Origin: Acidimicrobiia bacterium
GTDB taxonomy: Bacteria; Actinomycetota; Acidimicrobiia; Spongiisociales; UBA5794
Direction of reading: 5' to 3'
DNA: 13,751 nt
NCBI GenBank assembly: GCA_030599515.1
Contig: JAUVNV010000038.1
Span: forward strand, 1 to 13,751
A program made the translations under genes and the position numbers. Below are positions 1 to 7,114 of this stretch, one piece after another. The number at the start of each line of letters is the position of its first letter. Within the stretch, counting starts at the first letter, position 1. Below the pieces are notes generated by a model. The model made no database searches. It was given only the letters and a program-made list of their open reading frames with translations, and had not been told where the DNA came from.

Positions 1-596
1 CCGATGATGCCGGCCAGTCGGCGCGGATTCGCATGACCGAGAGAATCGAGCAGTTTCCAGTAGTGAGCGACCTGGAGCAGGTCCACCACGCGCTCGGAAC
101 GGAACGATCGCCGCGCCCCGACGGTGTCGTCGAGGCGATCAGCGGAGGCCAATCGAGCCGAGATTCCTCGATCTCCGATCACCTTGTGGTGCTTGACGTC
201 AACGGGCGCGTACCCGTCGTCGAGGAGCACGAGGAGATCGGGAACTCCCACGGAGTGCAGGTGGGGCGCCGAGATTCGAGCACCGAAGATGAGCGGCACC
301 CCCGCTCTGAGCAACAGCTTGGTGATCTCCTCCCGCTCGATCGCGCGTACAGCGGGGTCGATGACAGCGGGCGCCGTCCGGTCGAAAGGGCCTGCGACGG
401 TTGAGATTGTTGCCCATGTCCGATACCCGTCGAGGATTCGAGTCGCCACGGTTTCTTCCCAGCGGTGGCCCTCGGCGACCCTGTGCTCGACGACCGCGTC
501 GGTGGAGCGATCGGCATCGTTGAAGCGGCTGTGATGGATCCGCGTCGGGCACCGCCCGAGTTCTCCACCGCCGATCAATACCGGTCCTCTGTGCAT
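1..596 (-). CDS. RecB-like (TM0106-type) nuclease, N-terminal part
   Basis: Partial gene that continues past the left edge; about 198 residues are visible. The N-terminus (LIGGGELGRCPTRIHH) resembles the opening of actinobacterial TM0106/RecB-like proteins, which usually read like GGY..KRCP.R.HN. Further on are GVPDLL (Asp about 120), VDVKHHK (Asp133, Lys135) and a QVAHY stretch (Gln175 to Tyr179). Together these match the PD-(D/E)XK nuclease core plus the QxxxY motif of RecB/Cas4-like enzymes. Family members act on DNA in the cytoplasm, but their physiological role is poorly defined. I chose the ATG at 596 because GGGAG lies 8 nt upstream (605-609) and the family motif starts just after it. 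In-frame ATGs at 611 and 620 and a TTG further upstream are alternatives. It follows trkH on the same strand after about 138 nt. The family call is fairly firm; the missing C-terminal half cannot be judged. Confidence 0.72.
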   Translation of the reverse strand, partial: MHRGPVLIGGGELGRCPTRIHHSRFNDADRSTDAVVEHRVAEGHRWEETVATRILDGYRTWATISTVAGPFDRTAPAVIDPAVRAIEREEITKLLLRAGVPLIFGARISAPHLHSVGVPDLLVLLDDGYAPVDVKHHKVIGDRGISARLASADRLDDTVGARRSFRSERVVDLLQVAHYWKLLDSLGHANPRRLAGII

Positions 597-734
597 GCCC
601 GTCGCTCCCATGGGGCCCATCTTCGCATCGCGGAGTGACAGGAACCGAACCTTGCCGGACTCCTCCACGACGGAAGCCCGGGCTCTTGCGCCGATCTCCG
701 CCGTCAACGGTCGACGTCTCCGTCCCGGCGCCCG

Positions 735-2183
735 CTAACGGCGCCAGCTCTCGCGGTTGAAGAGGATCAAGATCGGGAGTATCTCCAGGCGTCCCACGAT
801 CATCAAGCCCGCAAGCAGCCACTTTCCGGGGGCGGCAACTCCGAGGTAGTTCCCCGTCGGTCCAACCGAGCCGAGTCCGGGGCCCACGTTCCCGATCGAT
901 GACGCAACTGCCGACACCGTGGAAATGATGTCGAGATCGGGTCCCCAGATCGAGCTGATGACCGCGAGGGCGAACGAACCGGTCATGAAAGCGAACATGT
1001 ACAGCATGAAGAAGGTCTGGACCGCCTCGACGACCGTGTCCTTGACGGGGGTCTTGCCGATGCGGGTTATGAACACACCGCGTGGATGGATCAAGCGGCG
1101 AACGTCGGCTCTGGAGGATTCATAGAGAATCTCGTGCCGGTAGATCTTGATCGATCCGGACGTCGAACCTGCCATGCCGCCGACGAACATGAGGCCAACG
1201 ATCATGATCTGAAGCGCGGGTTTCCACAGACCGAAGTCGGCCGTGCCGTACCCCGTTGTTGTGATGAGCGTCGCCGCGGTGAAGATCGCGTCCCTGATGA
1301 CGTCGTGGATCGGCCCTCCCCACGTGCCGACGGCCATCACGGCCGCTGCGACACCCATCAGCCCGAGATAGACGCGCACTTCGGTGGTCTTCCAGTAGAC
1401 GACCGGGCTGCGGATCGCCCGGAAGTGCACGGCGAACGACGTCCCGGCCAGGATCATGAAGATGATCACGATCCACTGCGAATACGAGGAGTAGGCGCCG
1501 AGCGAGCCGGCGTTCGTGCTGTAGCCCCCCGTCGAGAGGGTCGTGAAGGCGTGATTGACGGCCTCGAACAGGTTCATGTCTCCGAACCAGAGCAGCAGCA
1601 TCTGAGCACCCGTCAAGACGAAGTACACGACCCAGAGCCGCTTGGCCGTCTCTTTGAATCTGGGGGTCAGTCGGTCGGGTGTCGGGCCGGGGGACTCGGC
1701 GCGAGCCAACTGGACGGCGCCCATGCCGAGGAGGGGGAGGATCGCAACCGACAGGACGATGATCCCCATGCCGCCGAGCCACTGCGTGAACGAACGCCAG
1801 AACAGGATTCCGTGAGGGAGGGCGGACGGGTCGGGGATGATGGAGGATCCGGTGGTGGTGAAACCGGCCACCGCCTCGAATACGGCGTCGGTGACGTTCG
1901 TGATCGATCCGGTGAGTAGATAGGGGAGAGAGCCGAGTAGTCCGATCGCGATCCAGGCGAGGGCGACCGCGGCGAAGCCTTCCCGGGTGCTCAGTTCACC
2001 CGGCCGGTCGAATCCCCTCCATAGTGCCACGCCGACCACGGTGGTGATGACGGCCGCTATGACGATCGAACCCGCGGTCGACCACTCGCGGTACATGACG
2101 GAAACGAGAGCCGCCGCAAGCATCGAGATCCCCGTCGCACCGACGACGGCTCCGGTCACATGGAGGAGGTTCCGCCACGACAT
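735..2183 (-). CDS. trkH: TrkH potassium uptake protein (ion-conducting subunit)
   Basis: Membrane subunit that moves K+ across the cytoplasmic membrane and is gated by TrkA. The 482 residues match the usual TrkH length, with many hydrophobic helices. Four pore-loop signatures appear in order: TTTGSS (109-114), TLSTGGYS (215-222), ITTTGYG (307-313) and SIGNVGPG (429-436). These are the four selectivity-filter repeats of the Trk/Ktr/HKT superfamily. The intramembrane segment GGMAGSTSGSIK (335-346) and the C-terminal GRLEILPILILF are also typical. The start codon lies 6 nt after the trkA stop with no clear Shine-Dalgarno sequence, so translation is probably coupled to trkA. All filter glycines are present, so it looks functional. 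Confidence 0.96.
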   Translation of the reverse strand: MSWRNLLHVTGAVVGATGISMLAAALVSVMYREWSTAGSIVIAAVITTVVGVALWRGFDRPGELSTREGFAAVALAWIAIGLLGSLPYLLTGSITNVTDAVFEAVAGFTTTGSSIIPDPSALPHGILFWRSFTQWLGGMGIIVLSVAILPLLGMGAVQLARAESPGPTPDRLTPRFKETAKRLWVVYFVLTGAQMLLLWFGDMNLFEAVNHAFTTLSTGGYSTNAGSLGAYSSYSQWIVIIFMILAGTSFAVHFRAIRSPVVYWKTTEVRVYLGLMGVAAAVMAVGTWGGPIHDVIRDAIFTAATLITTTGYGTADFGLWKPALQIMIVGLMFVGGMAGSTSGSIKIYRHEILYESSRADVRRLIHPRGVFITRIGKTPVKDTVVEAVQTFFMLYMFAFMTGSFALAVISSIWGPDLDIISTVSAVASSIGNVGPGLGSVGPTGNYLGVAAPGKWLLAGLMIVGRLEILPILILFNRESWRR

Positions 2184-2189
2184 CGCCGG

Positions 2190-3518
2190 TCAGCCCGAGA
2201 GTCGTTCGGCTTCGGCGATGGCCTCGGGCCGAGCGATGACGATCAAGTGGTCGCCCTCCTCGATGACGGTGCTTCCGCGGGGTACGAACGCTTCGTGACC
2301 ACGCTGAATCCCGCCGATGATCAGCGACTCCGAGGGATGGAGTTCGTTGAGCGACTTCCCGATCGCGGGGCTCTTCGGTCCGACCGCGAGCTCGATGGCT
2401 TCGGCATCCGAGTCGGAGAACGTCGCGACCGAGTAGATCACGCCGCGTCGAACGAAGCGCAGGATCTCATTCGCCGCGGATAGCCGGGAGCTGACGGTGG
2501 CGTCGAGACCGGCGCCACCGAGGATCCCGACCAGCTCGGTGTTCGTGAAGCGTGCAATCACCTCTCCGGCACCGAGTTCCTTCGCGAGCAAGCACCCGAG
2601 AAGGTTCTCCCCGTCCCACCCGCTGAGGGCGATCACGGAGTCGGCGGCGGCCACTCCTTCCGATTTGAGAACCTCGGGATCCGTGGGGCTGGCGCACACG
2701 GTCACAACTCTCGAGAGGCCTTCGGCGATTGCCTGACACCGCTCGGGATCCTCATCGATCAGTGTCGTCGCGATACTGTTGTCGGCGAGAAGAGATGCCG
2801 TCAATCGAGCGAGCCGGGTGCCGCCGAGGATGATCACCTTCTCCGCAGCCCGGTCGGTGATCCCGAGCAGGTCATAGGCCTCGGACGTCTTGTCGGCGCG
2901 AGCCATCAAGAGGACGTGGTCATGTGGTTCGAGCATCGTCGAACCGCGGGCGATCAGTGTTTCGCCGTGCCGGATCACTGCAACGACAAGCCAGTTCCAG
3001 CCGTCGATGGTTTCGCGTAGCTCCGCCAGCGTCGTTCCTACGACGTCAGCTTTCGGGCCGACGAACGCGCCCATCAGGATCAGGCGTCCGTCGGCGAACT
3101 CGACGAGTTCGGAGACGGCGCCCCGCTTGACGAGTGTGAGGAGTTCGCGGGCGGCGGCTTCGCCCGGATCGATGATGAGATCGACGCCGAGTTGTGCGAC
3201 CTCGGCTTTTAGCTCTGCGTCCTCGACACGGGCGACCTTCCGTGGGATTCCAAGCGTGTTGGCCGCATTGCAGGCGAGCACATTGATCGCGTCGGAGGAA
3301 GTCACGGCGATGAGTAGGTCGGCATCGTCGAGACCGGCCCTCTTGAGGGTCTTTGCTGATGCGCCGTTGCCGGTCACGACCATGCAGTCGATCTCATCCT
3401 GAACCTGGCCGGCCCGTTCGGGATCCGATTCGACGAGGACAACATCCTGACCTTCGAGGGCGAATCGATCTGCGAGGTACGACCCGACGGCTCCCGCTCC
3501 AACGATGACGATTCTCAT
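2190..3518 (-). CDS. trkA: TrkA, NAD-binding regulatory subunit of Trk K+ uptake
   Basis: Cytoplasmic gating subunit (442 residues, normal for full-length TrkA) with two RCK_N/RCK_C halves. The first Rossmann domain opens with GAGAVG (residues 7-12) and has an acidic residue (Glu30, in LVESD) at the end of strand 2, which suits NAD(H) binding. The second half begins near residue 225 with VIILGGTRLARLTA followed by LIDED. Its glycine motif lacks the third glycine of GxGxxG, so nucleotide binding there may be weakened or altered. A TrkA_C domain follows each Rossmann domain; the last one, with RGSTVIEEGDHLIVIARPE, ends the protein. It lies directly upstream of trkH and forms a two-gene operon with it. 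Its start has little or no 5' leader if the -10-like TATCCT at 3527-3532 is used. Confidence 0.95.
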   Translation of the reverse strand: MRIVIVGAGAVGSYLADRFALEGQDVVLVESDPERAGQVQDEIDCMVVTGNGASAKTLKRAGLDDADLLIAVTSSDAINVLACNAANTLGIPRKVARVEDAELKAEVAQLGVDLIIDPGEAAARELLTLVKRGAVSELVEFADGRLILMGAFVGPKADVVGTTLAELRETIDGWNWLVVAVIRHGETLIARGSTMLEPHDHVLLMARADKTSEAYDLLGITDRAAEKVIILGGTRLARLTASLLADNSIATTLIDEDPERCQAIAEGLSRVVTVCASPTDPEVLKSEGVAAADSVIALSGWDGENLLGCLLAKELGAGEVIARFTNTELVGILGGAGLDATVSSRLSAANEILRFVRRGVIYSVATFSDSDAEAIELAVGPKSPAIGKSLNELHPSESLIIGGIQRGHEAFVPRGSTVIEEGDHLIVIARPEAIAEAERLSG

Positions 3519-3526
3519 GGCTCGTC

Positions 3527-3532
3527 AGGATA
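3527..3532 (-). promoter_or_regulatory. Possible -10 element of trkAH
   Basis: On the minus strand TATCCT ends 8 nt before the trkA ATG, so transcription would begin at or within a couple of bases of the start codon. It matches 4 of 6 positions of TATAAT. No convincing -35 is visible, and no Shine-Dalgarno sequence precedes the ATG, which fits a leaderless or nearly leaderless mRNA. Confidence 0.4.
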
Positions 3533-3694
3533 GGTACACCGAGGGGGGCGTACGAACTCGATCGTGGCTTCTGCCGATCGCGAAAGCGTGCCCGATCGTG
3601 TAGTCGTCCGTCGCTACATGCGTCGGGCCGTCACCTCTCAAGTGTCGTTGGTCGATGTGCGGTCCGTGATCGCCGGACCGCTCGTCATCGTCAC

Positions 3695-3700
3695 TACGAT
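3695..3700 (+). promoter_or_regulatory. Probable -10 element, leaderless start
   Basis: TACGAT occupies exactly -12 to -7 relative to the A of the ATG at 3707, the geometry of a leaderless actinobacterial promoter (TANNNT, six bases, then the start codon). No Shine-Dalgarno sequence precedes the gene. No good -35 is visible at 16-18 nt spacing. Confidence 0.5.
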
Positions 3701-3706
3701 GCGGTC

Positions 3707-4093
3707 ATGCGAACACTCACCGTGGCACTCATCGCTGTCGTGGCGCTGGCCGCCGTCTCGTGCAATAGCGACTCTGCTGCAACCCAACTCACGGACGCCG
3801 AGCAGGCGTGGTGCGCCGATCCGAGCGATGCCGCTGCTTTCGACGCGATCTGGAAAGCGGCCGACGATCTCGGGGTGGACACCGTAGGGCATCTCATGCT
3901 CGACAAGGCCGGGATCGCCACCGACGTGCATCCCGACGATCTCAGCGTCGACGACCTGACCGAAGAGGAGGTCACGGCTCTCCTCGCTGTCGGCGAAGAG
4001 TTCGAGAACGGCGACGACATCTGGCTTGAGTATCTCGCCACCGATGACGGAACGAAGGCGTGCCAAGCAGCCTACGAAACGGCCAACAACTGA
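3707..4093 (+). CDS. Small secreted, lipoprotein-like hypothetical protein
   Basis: 128 residues, family not recognised. The N-terminus is a signal peptide with one Arg and a hydrophobic run, ending AAVSC (Cys19). This could be a lipid-attachment site, although Ala at -3 makes the lipobox weak. The mature part is acidic and helical-looking, with two further cysteines (Cys36 in AWCADP, Cys119 in KACQAAYE) that could form a disulfide between the ends of the domain. The protein is therefore probably exported. It is divergent from trkA, with 188 nt between the two starts. The ATG at 3707 was chosen because the signal peptide begins there and the -10-like TACGAT lies six bases upstream. Function is unknown. 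Confidence 0.8.
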   Translation: MRTLTVALIAVVALAAVSCNSDSAATQLTDAEQAWCADPSDAAAFDAIWKAADDLGVDTVGHLMLDKAGIATDVHPDDLSVDDLTEEEVTALLAVGEEFENGDDIWLEYLATDDGTKACQAAYETANN

Positions 4094-4417
4094 CGGCCGC
4101 GTACGGCGATCACGAACACGCTCGCTCGCAGGATTGGGGAGCGAAACCGTTCTTCGTGGTGAGCTCTTCTTGGGTCAGATGCCGGCTGTGTCCTTCTTCT
4201 TGGCCTGTCCCGGCGGTGTGACCTCGCCCGGCTCGCCGGGTAGTCCTTGCGAAGATGCCCAAGGGGCGGTGGCCGCCGTTGAAGACAAGTTCGCCCGCGT
4301 CGAGACAACATCGAAGTCAAGAACATCGGCGGTGGGTGAGGATCTCGACGATCTGAGTCGAATCTGCCGGTCCTCCGGCGTCTCCATCATTGGAAGCTCG
4401 TCCGAGAGGAGATCGAG
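4094..4417. other. Gap without a convincing gene
   Basis: 324 nt between two plus-strand genes. On the minus strand a 71-codon frame (4175-4390) ends in a Pro/Gly-rich tail with PPGQAKKKD. It has no Shine-Dalgarno sequence, and its start leaves only 27 nt to the next plus-strand gene. I cannot call it a gene. CGGCC (4080-4084) and GGCCG (4095-4099) could pair around the preceding stop codon, but no T-run follows. I saw no strong promoter for the operon at 4418, although one must lie here or further upstream. Confidence 0.5.
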
Positions 4418-4921
4418 ATGAAGAGGATGACGTCGCTCACGGCCCTGGCCCTGATGTTCTCGCTGTTCACGGTGACGGCAGCAATCGCCGGACCGGGTCC
4501 GGGATCAGGAGAAGCGGATCAGGCCGGCGAGATGGTCATGACCGGTACAACGACCCAGACACAGTTTCGGGGAGAGGGCGGAGAGTGCCGGGCCAATGAC
4601 CCTGAGTCTGATTGCGTCCCCGAACACGACCGGGTGCGGGATCAGGACAAGACCGGGACGAACGCGCCGGATCAGGACCAACCTCAGACACGGGAGCAGA
4701 ATCAGAATCAGAACCGTGAGCAGGTCGGTGAGTGCCCGGAAGATGCACCGGGTACCGACTGCGACGTGACTCGTGATGAGGCCGGAGAACAAGTGAGCGC
4801 TCAGTTCATGAACCGGATCGCGGCGATGACCGGATTCGACGCAGAGAATGCGCAGTACCGTCACGTGTTCCAGTGGATGTGGATGCGCCTTATCGGATCG
4901 CTCCACGTCTTCTTCTTCTAG
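4418..4921 (+). CDS. Secreted Cys-repeat, Gln/Asn/Asp-rich unknown protein
   Basis: 167 residues, no family recognised. A clear signal peptide (MKR, then a hydrophobic run) ends near AIA|GP (about residue 24) with no lipobox, so the protein is predicted to be secreted. The mature part is hydrophilic and rich in Gln, Asn, Asp and Glu. It contains two similar cysteine motifs, GEC-x8-C at Cys57/Cys66 and again at Cys106/Cys115, each with P..DC before the second cysteine. A QNQNQNREQ-type linker lies between them. The last 20 residues switch to aromatic and hydrophobic (FQWMWM, ending VFFF), unusual for a soluble secreted protein. The strong Shine-Dalgarno AGGAG (4407-4411), 6 nt from the ATG, fixes the start. 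The ECF sigma gene begins about 49 nt downstream on the same strand, so the two are probably co-transcribed. Confidence 0.8.
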   Translation: MKRMTSLTALALMFSLFTVTAAIAGPGPGSGEADQAGEMVMTGTTTQTQFRGEGGECRANDPESDCVPEHDRVRDQDKTGTNAPDQDQPQTREQNQNQNREQVGECPEDAPGTDCDVTRDEAGEQVSAQFMNRIAAMTGFDAENAQYRHVFQWMWMRLIGSLHVFFF

Positions 4922-4970
4922 AGAGGCGATTCATAGGCATGTGAGTGAGTACCCGGAACTGGATGAGATC

Positions 4971-5492
4971 ATGAACGGCATACGAACCAGGAGCGAGACC
5001 GCATTCGCAACGGCGTACGGGCACACCTCCGATTCGCTTGCGTCGTTTGCCAACGGGATGGTGCACGATGTTCGATTCGCCGAGGACGCGGTCCAGCAGG
5101 CGTTCCTTGAACTGGTTCAGTCCGCCCCCACGATCAAGGGCGACGGCCGCTCACTGCGGGCGTGGCTCTTCAGGAGCGTTCGCTTCACGTGCCTCGACGA
5201 ATTGCGGCGTCGGGCGCGCCGCCCCGAGCAGCTGTCTGCAGAGGTCCCAGAGGTCGGTGTCGAACCGGAACTCCCCGCAGGCTTCGACGCCGACCCGGAC
5301 CTTTCCGCTGCGATGGCACAGCTGACACCGCACCAGCGCACGGTGCTTGTGCTCAGGCACGTCGTCGGCATGGATGGCAACGAGATCGCCGACGTCGTCG
5401 GGGGCAACAGGGTTGCCGTGTACGCGGCGAATCGCCGGGCCGAGCAGTTCCTCCGGAAACTGCTCGATCGGCCGACCGGGGACGGTGGATGA
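4971..5492 (+). CDS. ECF-type RNA polymerase sigma factor
   Basis: 173 residues, normal for a two-domain ECF sigma factor that directs RNA polymerase to a regulon. Region 2 spans about 11-84, with AEDAVQQAFLEL (38-48) and the -10-recognition helix area LRAWLFRSVRFTCLDELRRRARR (62-84). Region 4 spans about 113-165, with LTPHQRTVLVLRHVVGM followed by the helix-turn-helix EIADVVGGNRVAVYAANRRAEQFL. An acidic linker joins them. The ATG at 4971 was chosen for GGATG at 4961-4965, 5 nt upstream. An in-frame GTG at 4941 (ten residues longer) is possible but has its GAGAGG 14 nt away. The stop overlaps the next start by 4 nt (ATGA), which implies coupling to the DUF5667 protein, its likely regulator. 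The ECF subgroup was not assigned. Confidence 0.9.
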   Translation: MNGIRTRSETAFATAYGHTSDSLASFANGMVHDVRFAEDAVQQAFLELVQSAPTIKGDGRSLRAWLFRSVRFTCLDELRRRARRPEQLSAEVPEVGVEPELPAGFDADPDLSAAMAQLTPHQRTVLVLRHVVGMDGNEIADVVGGNRVAVYAANRRAEQFLRKLLDRPTGDGG

Positions 5493-6241
5493 TGGTCGAA
5501 CGTGATCTTGTGGATCGCCTGTCGGCGGCCTACACCATCGAGGTCGATCCCGAGACGAGAGAGCGGCATCTCGCTGAGATGGGCGTTGTGATTCAGACGG
5601 CACCGTCCCTACCGGTTCGCCCGGGGTTCGGCATCCGTCGTCGCGTCGCTGCGGTGCTCGCAGCCATCTTCGTCGTGGCCCCTGCAGGTGTAGCGCTGGC
5701 AGCTGAGAGCGCCGTGCCGGGCGACTTCCTGTATCCGGTGAAGGAGATCACCGAGCGCGTTCGTTCGTATGTCGACCGTGACATCGAGGCGACCCACCGC
5801 GTAGAGGAGGTAGAGCGACTTGTCTTCCGCCGGGCTCCCGGCCACGCGGTCGCGCGCGCTGTCGAACGGGCGGAATCCGCCACGCGGCAACTCGAAGAGT
5901 CCGGTGATCTGAGATTGCGACTCGAACGCGTCCGAGAGCGTCTGCAGGAGACGGAAGAAGAGAATCAGCCGGCGAACGGAGACGGATCGGGTGAAGACCG
6001 GCAGGAATCAGGATCGGATTCCCGGAAGACCGGTTCCGGCGAAGGATCCGACGACACCGATCCCTCCGGGCCACACGGATCCACGGAGCAGGATCAAGAG
6101 GGGTCGGGCGCGACCGGTACGACTCTTGGTCAGGGCCAGACCGACCAGGGGAGCGGAGAGGGGGATGGATCGGTAGTCGGATCGGGCGGAGGGTCGCCGA
6201 CAACCGACCCCGGGAACTCGGGAGACTCCAACCACCCGTAG
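5489..6241 (+). CDS. DUF5667 membrane protein, putative anti-sigma factor
   Basis: 250 residues. The cytoplasmic N-terminus (1-50) contains DPETRERHLAEM, a short helical segment typical of DUF5667 proteins encoded beside ECF sigma factors. One transmembrane helix follows at about 51-72 (RRVAAVLAAIFVVAPAGVALA). The DUF5667 region (77-158) starts with VPGDFLYPVKEITERV and is helical and strongly charged. The extracytoplasmic tail (159-250) is low-complexity Ser/Gly/Asp/Gln and probably disordered. Tight coupling to the sigma gene and the single-pass topology suggest that it holds the sigma factor inactive and responds to an outside signal. That is an inference: no ZAS zinc motif (HxxxCxxC) is present. 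Two adjacent ATGs (5489, 5492) are possible; GGGGACGGTGG just upstream serves either. Confidence 0.85.
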   Translation: MMVERDLVDRLSAAYTIEVDPETRERHLAEMGVVIQTAPSLPVRPGFGIRRRVAAVLAAIFVVAPAGVALAAESAVPGDFLYPVKEITERVRSYVDRDIEATHRVEEVERLVFRRAPGHAVARAVERAESATRQLEESGDLRLRLERVRERLQETEEENQPANGDGSGEDRQESGSDSRKTGSGEGSDDTDPSGPHGSTEQDQEGSGATGTTLGQGQTDQGSGEGDGSVVGSGGGSPTTDPGNSGDSNHP

Positions 6242-6326
6242 CGAGCATGCATCGTGAGGCTCACAAGCAAGAGTGCGACACCCCGTTCTCCTGCACCCCT
6301 CGATGTACGGCATTCGGATCTGACCT

Positions 6327-6857
6327 TCAGCGGTCCTGCCCGCCGCCGTTCTTGTCGTCGCTTCTGCCCTTGGATGGTGGCGGCGATGGATGGGTCGAAC
6401 TGCTTCGTTCCTCTGCTCGATCAGATCGTGGAGGACCTTCGGCGTCGACATCGGGTCGTGCATGCTCGCTCACCACTGCACCCGGAGGCCCATCCACACA
6501 GTCGCGATGACCGATGCCCGCTACGAGCGAGGAGAGCGTGCGACCATGATTCGAGAGAGACCGAACGGTGCCGTCATCCGTGTCGCCCGGGCGCTCCGCC
6601 GGGGGCGCGCACGGTTCATCGGGATCTCCGGGTAGGCCGGATTGGCCGGACAGGCCGGGAACGGTTGAATCGTTCGACGGTTCGGTGACCCGAGGCGTAT
6701 CGAAGACACCGCGATCAAGCACCGACGCGACGGGCATCTGTTGGTCCAGTTGCTGGGAGTGCTGGTCGGCGCGCGTCGACGCATACACGTTCATTCCGAC
6801 GGCCACGGTGGCGAACACCACGGCCGCGACAATGATGAGTTGCTGTCGCATCCGCAT
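6327..6857 (-). CDS. Membrane-anchored hypothetical protein
   Basis: 176 residues, family not recognised. The N-terminus MRMRQQ is followed by one hydrophobic helix (about 7-26), an anchor or uncleaved signal. The rest is predicted extracytoplasmic and low-complexity: Pro/Gly/Asp/Ser-rich, with two cysteines (83 and 120). A short stretch NHGRTLSSLV...PPGAVVSEHA (103-132) is the only part that looks motif-like; similar NHG...AVS patterns occur in secreted actinobacterial proteins, from memory only. The C-terminus is basic and polar (Lys/Asp/Gly). The start was set by AGAGGA at 6867-6872, 9 nt from the ATG; an in-frame ATG 25 codons upstream (6932) lacks support. It is convergent with the sigma/DUF5667 operon and lies 257 nt downstream of the protease gene. 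Reading-frame continuity plus a good Shine-Dalgarno make it likely real. Confidence 0.62.
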   Translation of the reverse strand: MRMRQQLIIVAAVVFATVAVGMNVYASTRADQHSQQLDQQMPVASVLDRGVFDTPRVTEPSNDSTVPGLSGQSGLPGDPDEPCAPPAERPGDTDDGTVRSLSNHGRTLSSLVAGIGHRDCVDGPPGAVVSEHARPDVDAEGPPRSDRAEERSSSTHPSPPPSKGRSDDKNGGGQDR

Positions 6858-7114
6858 CCCGATCAATCCTCTGTTCCACGGACCGCCCTCCGGACGGCGG
6901 CCTCTCCTGTGATATCGGCTCCAACCGGCCATCGGGCGAGGATGGTTCGCCGGATAGCGCGAATGGACTACATCACGACCTAGTCACACCGAACGCGGCG
7001 AACACGAACTCTGCGATGACCCCCGTGACCATCTTGGGCACGTCCGCCGGGACTCTCGACCTCTATTCGGGGCCGGTGCACCCTCTCCTTGGTTGTCGAG
7101 CTACAGATCTCAGA
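6858..7114. other. Intergenic region with GC hairpin in the leader
   Basis: 257 nt between two minus-strand genes. CCGCC (6883-6887) and GGCGG (6896-6900) can form a 5-bp GC stem just upstream of the Shine-Dalgarno sequence of the 6857 gene. It could influence that gene's expression, or be chance in GC-rich DNA. No clear terminator follows the protease gene. Confidence 0.3.

Noticed and set aside
199..822. Minus-strand frame of 207 codons overlapping trkH
   Set aside because: Arg/Pro-rich shadow; the neighbouring frame carries the RecB-like motifs PDLL, VDVK and QVAHY.
1086..1919. Long plus-strand open frame of 277 codons
   Set aside because: It lies entirely opposite trkH, whose four pore motifs are certain. 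The product is charged low-complexity typical of antisense frames in GC-rich DNA.
3519..3706. Riboswitch (for example c-di-AMP type) upstream of trkA
   Set aside because: The -10-like hexamer leaves almost no 5' leader, and no conserved riboswitch core is visible.
4175..4390. 71-codon minus-strand frame with a PPGQAKKKD end
   Set aside because: No Shine-Dalgarno sequence or -10 at the right place, mixed codon use, no known family. Kept only as a note in the gap entry.
5162..5488. Upstream extension of the DUF5667 protein
   Set aside because: It would overlap most of the sigma factor gene in another frame; the ATGA overlap at 5489 is the standard coupled arrangement.
6251..6265. Near-palindrome GTGAGGCTCAC as a terminator between convergent genes
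   Set aside because: The stem is at most 4 bp with a 3-nt loop and no T-run follows on either strand.
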